64,000 bases of DNA. Origin: Roseiarcus sp963823165. Its GTDB lineage: Bacteria > Pseudomonadota > Alphaproteobacteria > Rhizobiales > Beijerinckiaceae. A program made the translations under genes and the position numbers. Below, piece after piece: positions 50,204 to 57,536 of the stretch. Position 1 is the first letter of the stretch; every line of letters starts with the position of its first letter. Below the pieces are notes generated by a model. It made no database searches and was not told the DNA's origin. It saw nothing but the letters and a program-made list of their open reading frames with translations. Location: NCBI GenBank assembly GCA_963823165.1, contig CAWGKV010000001.1, forward strand, positions 581,041 through 645,040, in the 5' to 3' direction.

Positions 50204-52003
50204 TCATGGCTCGCGCCTCCACCAGGCGGCGAGATCGACGCCGAAAAGCGGCGTGACGTGGGGGCGCCCGAGCTTGCTCGAATAGGCGATCCACGTCTCA
50301 GGAGCATAGTACAGGGGCACGACATAGAAGCCGGAGATCAAGACGCGGTCGAGTGCCCGCACCGCCGCGACGAAGTCCTCGCTGGTTTCCGCGGCCAGCA
50401 TCGCCGAAATCATCGCATCGACTGCTGGCGAGGCGACGCCGGCGATGTTGTAGGCGCCCTCCGCGTTGGCCGACGTCGAGCCCCACCGGCCGCGTTGCTC
50501 GTTGCCCGGCGAGGGCGAGGCGGTCCAAGTTCCCGGCATCATGTCGAAGTCGAAGCGCGTCCGCCGCCGATCGAACTGCACGTCGTCGACCAGGCGCACG
50601 CTCGCGTTAACTCCGATGCGCGCGAGATTGCGGGCGTAGGCGAGCGCGAGGCGCTCCTCCTCCCGGTCCTGGACCGTGATCTCGAAAGCGAGCGGCGTTC
50701 CGCGGTCGTCGACCAGGCGCCCGTCCCGCAAGACGTAGCCCGCGTCCTGAAGCTCGTCGATCGCCCGCCGCGCCACGGCGCGGTCCCATCCGGAGCCATC
50801 CGATTCGGGCGCCCGCCAGCGCCCTTCCACAATGTCGTCGCGCACCACGCCGGGGAAGGCCGCGAGCAGCGCTCGTTCGCGTTCGGACGCCGGGCGGCCG
50901 ATCGAGGAGAACGCGCTGTCGTCGAAGAACCCTTCCGAGCGCCAGTAGGCGCCGGCGTAGAGATTGGCGTTGATCCACTCGAAGTCGAACATGGCCGCGA
51001 GCGCCTCGCGCACCCGGGGGTCGGCGAACATCCTCCGCCTGGTATTGAAGGCGAAGCCCGAAACGCCCTTGGGAAGGCCGTCGGGAATCGCCGCCGTGAC
51101 GACGCGCCCGTCCTTCGCGGCGGGGAAATCGTACTGGGACCGCCAGCGCGTCGCGCTGTCCTCGACCCGGTAATCGATCAGGCCCGCCTTGAACGCCTCG
51201 AACATCGCGTTCGCGTCGCGGAAGTAGTCGATGCGGATCGTATCGAAATTGTGGAGGCCCTTTTCGACCGGCAGGTCCCGGCCCCAGTAGTTGGGATCGC
51301 GCTGCAGCACGAGCCGCTCGCCGGGCTTCACCTCGGCGACCCGATAGGGCCCCGAGGCGATCGGAATCTGCAGGGTCTGGTCCTCGAAATGCTCGTCGTC
51401 GGTATGGGCGCGGGACAGGACCGGCATCAGCGCCAGGATCAGCGGCAGCTCCCGGTCGTCCGCGCCGGAAAGGTCGAAGCGCACGGTGCGGTCATCCGAC
51501 GCTTCGACGCTTCTGACGAGGCTGAAGGCTGCCCGCTGCGGCGGACGGCCCTTCGCCTTCAGGAGATTGAAGGTGAAGACGACGTCGGCGGAGGTGATCG
51601 GAGCGCCGTCGGAGAAATGCGCCGCCGGGTTGAGATGGAAGACGACCCGGTCGCGCGCCGGGTCGGTCTCGAGGCTCTCCGCGATGAGGCCGTAAACCGT
51701 GAACGGCTCGTCGTCGGAGCGCGCCATCAGCGACTGATAGACGTTGCCGGCGAGGCCTTGCGCAGTCGACAAGGCCTTTACGTTGTATGGGTTGAGGCTG
51801 TCGAACGCGCCGAGATAGGCGAGGTCGAGCCTTCCGCCCTTCGGCGCATCCGGGTTGACGTAGGGCAGATGCGTGAAACCGGCGTCGAGCGCCGGCTCGC
51901 CATGCATCGCAATCGCTCCGGCAGGCCGACGGAGTTCGGCGCCGGCCGGGGCGGCGGCCAACAACGCGGCGCCGAGCGCGAGGCGAATCAAAGGTCCGAT
52001 CAT
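50204..52003 (-). CDS. YejA-like peptide-binding protein of an ABC transporter
   Basis: SBP family 5 extracellular binding protein (599 residues) with signal peptide MIGPLIRLALGAALLAAAPA and GAELRR. Family blocks: HGEPALDAGFTHLPYVNPDA, PKGGRLDLAYLGAFDSLNPY and SGPYRVAEVKPGERLVLQRD, with YYAPETWIAYSSKLGRP near the C-terminus, all YejA-like. The open frame extends to 52297 but that extension is repeat sequence shared with 37050-37277. The start at 52003 lies only a few bases from the end of the element, so its promoter is probably inside it. No permease genes follow in this window. Confidence 0.88.
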   Translation of the reverse strand: MIGPLIRLALGAALLAAAPAGAELRRPAGAIAMHGEPALDAGFTHLPYVNPDAPKGGRLDLAYLGAFDSLNPYNVKALSTAQGLAGNVYQSLMARSDDEPFTVYGLIAESLETDPARDRVVFHLNPAAHFSDGAPITSADVVFTFNLLKAKGRPPQRAAFSLVRSVEASDDRTVRFDLSGADDRELPLILALMPVLSRAHTDDEHFEDQTLQIPIASGPYRVAEVKPGERLVLQRDPNYWGRDLPVEKGLHNFDTIRIDYFRDANAMFEAFKAGLIDYRVEDSATRWRSQYDFPAAKDGRVVTAAIPDGLPKGVSGFAFNTRRRMFADPRVREALAAMFDFEWINANLYAGAYWRSEGFFDDSAFSSIGRPASERERALLAAFPGVVRDDIVEGRWRAPESDGSGWDRAVARRAIDELQDAGYVLRDGRLVDDRGTPLAFEITVQDREEERLALAYARNLARIGVNASVRLVDDVQFDRRRTRFDFDMMPGTWTASPSPGNEQRGRWGSTSANAEGAYNIAGVASPAVDAMISAMLAAETSEDFVAAVRALDRVLISGFYVVPLYYAPETWIAYSSKLGRPHVTPLFGVDLAAWWRREP

Positions 52004-52009
52004 GGGCAA

Positions 52010-52690
52010 GAGGTATATTTCGGTTAAGCGGTAACCCGAAACTTGGCGGCGATGAATTCTCCAGAAATTGTCCGTTGAGCCCGCTTCCGCGGCGGCTTTC
52101 CCCACCCTTGAGCCCTGGCGGTCCCTGGAGACGATCCAAGCCGCGGGACGTTCCGCCAAAGCTCGGGAGCACCGGAGCAAAGGCGGGGATAGCCGAAACC
52201 AAGCAAAAGTCTTCCAGCAATCGGCTATTTCCAACGGGTTAAGCCGGAATCCAAATTGTTTTTTCCGTCCGCAGCCAACCCGCTTCATGCCTGCCAACCG
52301 AAGACAACGCGGTCAGACCCGTTCGACGGCTCGTTCGACGCCGAGCGAGGCGAAGTCAATCCTCCTGGGCGTAAAGCGGCCTCAGGCGGAAAGCCGCTCC
52401 CGACCGCGGCGAGCTGGAGGTTGCTGTGAAATTCGAAGGCGCCTCCATGCCGACCTCGCTTTCCATCCCGCCGCTGTTGCAATTCTACCAAACTTCTTAT
52501 GCCATGAGGCTTCGAACATGTCAAGAACAAATAGGGGTTGTTTTAGGATCCATCGCCCACGAGCGGCAAACGCGGTCGCAAGACCGGGCAGAGGCCGCGC
52601 AAGGAAAAGGTAGCGACCGCCTGTCACATGTAATGATCATGTGAGCATCCGGGCAACGGTTTTTCGCCTTGTACACTCGACGGTGCATAG
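52010..52690 (-). repeat. MITE-like element, copy 2 (inverted relative to copy 1)
   Basis: Reverse-complement reading reproduces copy 1 (36547-37277) along its length. Shared landmarks in order are ATGCACCGTC, ACAAGGCGAAAAA, ATGATCATTAC, TGCGACCGCGTTTGCC, GGCGGGATGGAAAGCGAGGT, AGGAGGATTGACTTCGCCTC, TTTGGATTCCGGC and GCTTTGCTCCGGTGCTCCCG. The right end (TTAACCGAAATATA) has drifted from copy 1. Indels separate the copies, so no frame is conserved throughout. It fills most of the gap between the yejA-like gene and ialB. Confidence 0.65.
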
Positions 52691-52966
52691 CGCCCGAAGA
52701 TGCGCCGATTCTCGGTCGACCGGCGATTTTCCGAACGCCTGCATCCTTGTCGGCGGAATCGGGGCCGGAACACTGACCGCCGACGCCGAAATTGTTATTG
52801 GATTGTGGTCTCGGATATGGAAAGAGAGCGCGCCAGAGAGCCCCGCGCCTCCGGCGCCTTCGCGTCATAATGTCGCCTGAAGGCTCGCCGAAGGCGTTGC
52901 GCCCGGCAGCCCCGGAAGGGCGGGATGCACCGCGATCGTCTGCACGAAGCTTTGAAAGGATCATTG
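52691..52966. other. Upstream region of ialB
   Basis: 276 bases between the repeat and ialB. No gene is supported. It carries the ialB ribosome site (GAAAGGA before ATG 52967) and presumably its promoter, which I could not define. Confidence 0.35.
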
Positions 52967-53749
52967 ATGAGATTCCCCATCACGCGCTTAGGCGCTGCGG
53001 CGCTTGCAACGAGCCTCGCGCTCGCGTCCGGCGCAGCCCTGGCGCAGAACGCAAAGGAGAAGGAGAAGCCTGTCGCGCCTGCGCCCGCCGCTCCTGCGTT
53101 CGGGGCGCCCGCAGGCCAACCGGCGCCGCCGCCGCCGTCGAAGGTCGATCTCGTTTCGCCGGAGCCCTCCTGGGTCAAGCTCTGCGGCAAGGAGCAGACC
53201 ACGGGTCGCGAAGCATGCCAGACCATGCGGGACTTCGGCGCCTCGGCCGACCAGCCGCCGATGATCAGCATGCAGGTCTTCGAGCTGCAGGGCGAGGAGA
53301 AGCGCAAGCTTCGCTTCATGGTCCTGCCGATCGGCATGCTGTTGAAGCCCGGCTTCCGCGTCGTCGTCGACAAGTCCGAGCCACTCGACGGCAAGTACGA
53401 CATGTGTTTCCAGAACGCCTGTACGGCCGAGGTCGACATCGGCGCCGGCACGCTCAATAGCCTGAAGAAGGGACAGAACCTCTCGGTCATCATGCGGCTT
53501 CCGGCCGCCGGTGAGCCGTCGGGCCGCGAGCTGACCCTCAACGTTCCCCTTAAGGATTTCGGCACGACCTTCGACGGCAAGCCGACCGACCCGAAACTGC
53601 TCGAGCAGCAGCGGCAGGCTTTGCAGCAGCAGCTGCAGAAGAAGGCCGAAGAGCAGCGCAAGATGCTCGAGCAGCAGCAACAGCAAAACGGCGCGGCCTC
53701 GCCCGCCGCTCCTGCGGCGCCGGCTGCCCCCCCGGCTCCGAAGCAGTGA
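52967..53749 (+). CDS. Invasion-associated locus B (IalB) family secreted protein
   Basis: A 260-residue periplasmic protein. The signal peptide is MRFPITRLGAAALATSLALA ending AALAQ. A Pro/Ala-rich linker follows, then the IalB domain with WVKLCGKEQTTGREACQTMR, LRFMVLPIGMLLKPGFRVVV and YDMCFQNACTAEVDIGAG, whose Cys residues probably pair. The C-terminal tail is Gln-rich (LEQQRQALQQQLQKKAEEQR), likely coiled coil, ending in Ala/Pro repeats. IalB proteins occur across alphaproteobacteria, including free-living ones, where the role is unknown. The ATG at 52967 was chosen over 52925 because the signal peptide begins there. Confidence 0.88.
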   Translation: MRFPITRLGAAALATSLALASGAALAQNAKEKEKPVAPAPAAPAFGAPAGQPAPPPPSKVDLVSPEPSWVKLCGKEQTTGREACQTMRDFGASADQPPMISMQVFELQGEEKRKLRFMVLPIGMLLKPGFRVVVDKSEPLDGKYDMCFQNACTAEVDIGAGTLNSLKKGQNLSVIMRLPAAGEPSGRELTLNVPLKDFGTTFDGKPTDPKLLEQQRQALQQQLQKKAEEQRKMLEQQQQQNGAASPAAPAAPAAPPAPKQ

Positions 53750-53803
53750 CATGAGACGCTCCCTCTCTCGCCGGTCGCGAGAGAGGTCTCATGCCCAAAG
53801 ACG

Positions 53804-53836
53804 AAGGCGCGCTGGAGACCGGCGCGCCTTTGTTGG
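53804..53836 (+). terminator. Terminator between ialB and hspQ
   Basis: Perfect 9-base stem AAGGCGCGC (53804-53812) and GCGCGCCTT (53822-53830) followed by TGTTGG on the plus strand, with TTCGTCTTTG on the minus side. It probably stops both the ialB transcript and the convergent hspQ transcript. A second hairpin (CTCTCTCG/CGAGAGAG) lies 30 bases earlier without a T run. Confidence 0.65.
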
Positions 53837-53859
53837 TCGTTTCGACTAGGTTCTGCGCG

Positions 53860-54192
53860 TCAGCTCGCCATCGCCTTGCGCCGGAACCGATAGCGACCGT
53901 CGGCTGTGCGCTCGAACGTTTCGCTGATCTGCGGGTGGCCGACCGGCTCGGCGGACTCGTCCGGCAGCAGGTTCTGCTCCGAGACGTAGGCGATATACTG
54001 GCTGTCCTCGTTTTCGGCGTAGAGCCGGTAGAAGGGCTGGTCCTTGGCGGGCCGGACCTCGGCGGGTATGGACAACCACCACTCTTCAGTGTTGGAGAAC
54101 ACCGGATCGACGTCAAAAATAACGCCCCGAAACGGATAAACCCGATGCTTGACGACCTGTCCAATGCCATATTTGGCGAAGCGCGTTGTCAT
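53860..54192 (-). CDS. hspQ: Heat shock protein HspQ (hemimethylated DNA-binding YccV-like)
   Basis: Small protein of 110 residues containing the YccV-like fold: FAKYGIGQVVKHRVYPFRGV, IFDVDPVFSNTEEWW and FYRLYAENEDSQYIAYVSEQ, then NLLPDES. In enterobacteria HspQ promotes degradation of denatured DnaA and modulates Lon. It lies 66 bases downstream of mclA on the same strand. Confidence 0.93.
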   Translation of the reverse strand: MTTRFAKYGIGQVVKHRVYPFRGVIFDVDPVFSNTEEWWLSIPAEVRPAKDQPFYRLYAENEDSQYIAYVSEQNLLPDESAEPVGHPQISETFERTADGRYRFRRKAMAS

Positions 54193-54258
54193 GAATTCGG
54201 CTTAGTCGGAGCTGCGCCCCTCGGTCAATTCGCAAATCGCCGCACCTCTGCGAACCGC

Positions 54259-55302
54259 TCAAAATTGGTAGAGCGCAGCGAATTCCGCATCCTTGGCCGC
54301 CACCTGCTTGGCGAGATCCACGATGACGCGGGCCTGCTTCCACGTCGCGTCGTCCTGCATCTTTCCGTCGATCATCACCGCCCCCGAGCCGTCCGGCATG
54401 GCGGCGAGAATCTTCCGGGCGAAGGCGACCTCGGCCGGATCGGGCGAGAACACCTTCTTGGCGATGGCGATCTGGCTCGGATGCAGCGTCCAGGCCCCGG
54501 CGCAGCCCAGCAGAAAGGCGTTGCGGAACTGCGCCTCGCAGGCGGCGGGATCGGAGAAGTCGCCGAAGGGTCCGTAAAACGGCTTGATGCCGCAGGCCGC
54601 GCAGGCGTCGACCATGCGCGCGATGGTATAATGCCACGGATCCTGCTGCGCGCTCGTACGCGCAGCGCCCGGCTCTGCCGCGTCCGCCAGGACCCTATAG
54701 TCCGGATGGCCGCCGCCGACCCGGGTCGTCTTCATGGCGCGCGAGGCTGCGAGATCGGCGGGGCCGAGGCTCATGCCGTGCATGCGGGGAGAGGCAGAGG
54801 CGATCGCCTCGACGTTGTTGACGCCCTGCGCCGTCTCCAGGATCGCATGGACCAGGATCGGTCTATTGACGTCATGCCGGGCTTCGAGCAGCGCGAGATA
54901 CTGGTCGATGAAGTGAATGTCCCACTCGCCCTCGACCTTCGGGATCATAACGACGTCGAGCTTGTCGCCGATCTCGCCAACGAGCCTCGTCATGTCGTCG
55001 AGAAACCAGGGGGAGTTCGGCGCGTTGACGCGCGCCCAGAGCCCGGTCGAGCCGAAGTCCGTCGCTTTCGCCATCGCGATCAGGCCGTCGCGCGCCGCCG
55101 CCTTCAACTCGACCGGGATCGCGTCCTCGAGGTTGCCGAGCACGACGTCGACCTGTCCCGTCAGCTCGCTGGCCTTGCCACGCATCTTTTCGTTGTGCGG
55201 CGGCACGAAATGGATCATGCGCTCGAGCCGGGACGGCAGCTCCCGAAACGGAAGCGGCGCGCCGATCGCCAGCGGGTCGAAAAACTTGCGCGGGGCTTTC
55301 AT
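54259..55302 (-). CDS. mclA: Malyl-CoA lyase / beta-methylmalyl-CoA lyase
   Basis: CitE-superfamily lyase (347 residues) that cleaves L-malyl-CoA to acetyl-CoA and glyoxylate and usually beta-methylmalyl-CoA as well. It belongs to the serine cycle or the ethylmalonyl-CoA pathway. Conserved parts: VVLGNLEDAIPVELKAAARD, LWARVNAPNSPW, ILVHAILETAQGVNNVEAIA (the ETA metal-site Glu), MHGMSLGPADLAASRAMKTT and AWTLHPSQIAIAKKVFSPD. ATG 55302 (MKAPRKFFDPLAIG) is preferred to the longer frame. It would serve assimilation of acetyl-CoA, the product of the aromatic island. Confidence 0.93.
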   Translation of the reverse strand: MKAPRKFFDPLAIGAPLPFRELPSRLERMIHFVPPHNEKMRGKASELTGQVDVVLGNLEDAIPVELKAAARDGLIAMAKATDFGSTGLWARVNAPNSPWFLDDMTRLVGEIGDKLDVVMIPKVEGEWDIHFIDQYLALLEARHDVNRPILVHAILETAQGVNNVEAIASASPRMHGMSLGPADLAASRAMKTTRVGGGHPDYRVLADAAEPGAARTSAQQDPWHYTIARMVDACAACGIKPFYGPFGDFSDPAACEAQFRNAFLLGCAGAWTLHPSQIAIAKKVFSPDPAEVAFARKILAAMPDGSGAVMIDGKMQDDATWKQARVIVDLAKQVAAKDAEFAALYQF

Positions 55303-55333
55303 GGGGGCCTCGGCTGCGAAATCGACCAGACCC

Positions 55334-55657
55334 TTAGGGGCTTTTCGCCCAGCCCGCAATCGAGGACTTCGGTGGCGCGATGCGCCGTGCAGGAAGAGGT
55401 TTGGCGGACGTTGCGCTTGCCCGCTCGTGCCCGCACTCCTCCATCATCCGGGCGATCGACGCCTGCCTGGCCAGCGCCGCAGCAGTTCGCCGGGCGATTT
55501 CATCAAGATGCCGCTGGATAAACGGGTCCGCTCCGTCGCCGAATTTGTCGACAAGTTTGGCCAGCTCTCGGCCGACTTGCTCGAGGATGGTGATTTCGCG
55601 CTGGGTCGAGGCGAGGTCGTCGCGCAACCCTTCCAGTGCGCGGGTCAGGTCCCGCAT
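55334..55657 (-). CDS. Short coiled-coil protein of unknown function
   Basis: A 107-residue protein: MRDLTRALEGLRDDLASTQR, EITILEQVGRELAKLVDKFG, then IARRTAAALARQASIARMME, mostly helical with heptad character, then a basic Pro/Ala tail. GGAGGTGGGCCG precedes ATG 55657. It is 31 bases upstream of mclA on the same strand and may be cotranscribed. No family recognised. Confidence 0.55.
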   Translation of the reverse strand: MRDLTRALEGLRDDLASTQREITILEQVGRELAKLVDKFGDGADPFIQRHLDEIARRTAAALARQASIARMMEECGHERASATSAKPLPARRIAPPKSSIAGWAKSP

Positions 55658-56054
55658 CGGCCCACCTCCCAACGAACGCCTGGATCTCCGCCCCGGCTCG
55701 GATCCTTTTTGGAGAGGCGAGGGCCAACCCGCAACTCCGCATCGATTCTCGAACGTTCTCCCAAGCCGGTTCGGCTGGCAACTGAAAACTGCTTATCGAT
55801 ATTCATCAGGACGTCATAGTCAACAACATAAACATTTTTGCCGGCCGGAGCGAAGCCGCGGGCCGTTGCAGGCCCGAAAAAGCCGATTTTTCGCTCAATG
55901 GCGCAATTCGCGGAATCGTTTCGCGTCTGCGCCGCTTCAATTTGTCGCGGAGACGCCGACGTGCCGCAGCCCCCGGGGCCTCGCGGACGGCCAGCCCAGC
56001 AACGCCCTCCGAGCTGTAAAACTCACTCCATCTGCAATCATGCTTTCGGCACGT
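55658..56054. other. 397-base gap up to the insertion sequence
   Basis: No gene is supported. This would have been the natural upstream region of the helicase gene at 57537 before the insertion sequence landed. Its last nine bases (56046-56054, TCGGCACGT) are the left copy of the target duplication. The minus-strand promoter for the 55657 gene should also lie here. Confidence 0.45.
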
Positions 56055-57483
56055 CAGCAATTCTAAAAGTAGGTGGGGCAATTTTTTTATGAGCCCGGAT
56101 TCCCGAATCAGCGGAAACATGATTCACGCTGAGGATGGAGATTTTGGCGTCGCTGCTCTCCGACCTGAAGGCGGTTTGCGCTGCGTTCCCGGACCCCCGC
56201 AAGGAGCGGAGCGGCAATATCGCCATAGCCGATTTCGGTCTGTCGGCGTTCGCCATGTTCTTCATGCAGAGCGCGTCGTTCCTGTCCTTTCAGCGGACGC
56301 TGGAGAAGGGCCAAGGGCGCTCGAACTGCCAGACCCTGTTCGGGATCGAGAAAATCCCCTCCGACAATTATATCAGGGACATGCTCGACGGGGTGGAGCC
56401 TGCTCTGCTTGCGCCTTGCTTTGAACGGATGGAGCAATTGCTGCTCGAACCGGCGATGGGCGAGGCGTTCGGTCGGCTTGGCGGCAGAACGCTGATCGCC
56501 CTCGACGGGAGCGAGTATTTCTGCAGCCAGAAGATCACCTGCCCGCACTGCCAGACGCGCAAGCGCAGCAACGGCAAGGTCGAAAGCTATCATTCGATGC
56601 TGGCTGCGACCGTGGTCGCGCCGGGACATTCGAAGGTGGTCCCGCTGAGCCCCGAGTTCATCGTCAAGCAGGACGGCGCCGAGAAGCAGGACTGCGAGCG
56701 CAACGCCGTCAAACGCTGGCTCGACCAGCACGGCGCGCGCCTGAAGCCCTTGCGCCCGGTGTATCTCGCCGACGATCTGTTCGCCTGCCAGAGCGTGGTC
56801 GAGAGGCTGGCCGCCAACGGTGACGATTTCATCTTCACCTGCAAGGAGACCTCGCACAAGGCGCTCTACAACTTCATCGAGGGCTGCGCGTTCGAGCGCC
56901 ATGAGATCAAGGTCCGCAAAGGCAAGATCCACGAGACCCACCGCTACCGGTTCATTGAGAACGTTCCGCTGCGCGACGGCAAGGACGCCGTGCTGGTCAA
57001 TTGGATCGGCTTCGAGATTCTGGACGCCAAGGGCGCCGTGAAATACAAGACCGCCTTGGTCACTTCGTTGCCGGTTACAAAAGCCAGCGTCGCCGAGATT
57101 GTCGTCTGCGGCCGGGCGAGGTGGAAGATCGAGAACGAAAGCTTCAACGTCCTAAAAAACCACGGCTACGAACTCGAACACAATTTCGGCCATGGCGAGA
57201 CCTATCTGGCCATGACGCTCGCCGCCCTCAACCTGCTCGCCTTCGCCTGGCACACTGTGCTCGACCTCGTCGAGCCGCCCTGGCGCAAGGCCCGCGAAGC
57301 GGCGGAAAAGCGAACCAGCTTCTTCGCCTATCTCGCAACCTTGACCAGCTTCGTGGTCTTCCCCGCCTGGCCCGACCTCCTCGAAGCCCTCGCCACCTTC
57401 ACGATCCCGCCCAACCTACTCTCTGTCCAAAAAAACGAATAAAGCAATGCCAACCAAACCGCGGGCGACTTTTAGAATTGCTG
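56055..57483 (+). mobile_element. Intact insertion sequence (1429 bp) with terminal inverted repeats and 9-bp target duplication
   Basis: The ends are a perfect 16-base inverted repeat CAGCAATTCTAAAAGT (56055-56070 and complement at 57468-57483). Directly outside both ends is TCGGCACGT (56046-56054 and 57484-57492), a 9-bp target duplication without mismatch, which argues for a recent transposition. The single transposase frame fills most of the element. It inserted about 50 bases ahead of the helicase gene at 57537. I could not place it in a named IS family. Confidence 0.92.
56135..57442 (+). CDS. DDE transposase of the insertion sequence
   Basis: A 435-residue transposase. The DDE triad candidates are Asp in TLIALDGSEYFCSQKI, Asp in PVYLADDLFACQSVVE and Glu in RWKIENESFNVLKNHGYELE, followed by HNFGHG. 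It has a zinc-like CPHCQTRKRSNGK segment near residue 137. The N-terminus MEILASLLSDLKAVCAAFPD and FGLSAFAMFFMQSASFLSFQ is typical of an IS4-like/ISNCY type of transposase. It is full length with no frameshift, so probably active. Confidence 0.85.
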   Translation: MEILASLLSDLKAVCAAFPDPRKERSGNIAIADFGLSAFAMFFMQSASFLSFQRTLEKGQGRSNCQTLFGIEKIPSDNYIRDMLDGVEPALLAPCFERMEQLLLEPAMGEAFGRLGGRTLIALDGSEYFCSQKITCPHCQTRKRSNGKVESYHSMLAATVVAPGHSKVVPLSPEFIVKQDGAEKQDCERNAVKRWLDQHGARLKPLRPVYLADDLFACQSVVERLAANGDDFIFTCKETSHKALYNFIEGCAFERHEIKVRKGKIHETHRYRFIENVPLRDGKDAVLVNWIGFEILDAKGAVKYKTALVTSLPVTKASVAEIVVCGRARWKIENESFNVLKNHGYELEHNFGHGETYLAMTLAALNLLAFAWHTVLDLVEPPWRKAREAAEKRTSFFAYLATLTSFVVFPAWPDLLEALATFTIPPNLLSVQKNE

Positions 57484-57504
57484 TCGGCACGTCTCTGCCC
57501 TTGC

Positions 57505-57519
57505 GAACAAAGCGCGAAA
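57505..57519 (+). promoter_or_regulatory. Possible degenerate SOS box before the helicase
   Basis: GAACAAAGCGCGAAA fits the alphaproteobacterial LexA pattern GAAC-N7-GAAC with one change in the last base. It lies between the insertion sequence and the helicase start. A single near-match can arise by chance, so this is only a candidate. Confidence 0.35.
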
Positions 57520-57536
57520 CATGATTGCCTTCGCCG

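Noticed and set aside
52004..52297. 98-codon extension of the yejA-like protein
   Set aside because: It is repeat sequence shared with 37050-37277 and would bury the signal peptide inside the protein.
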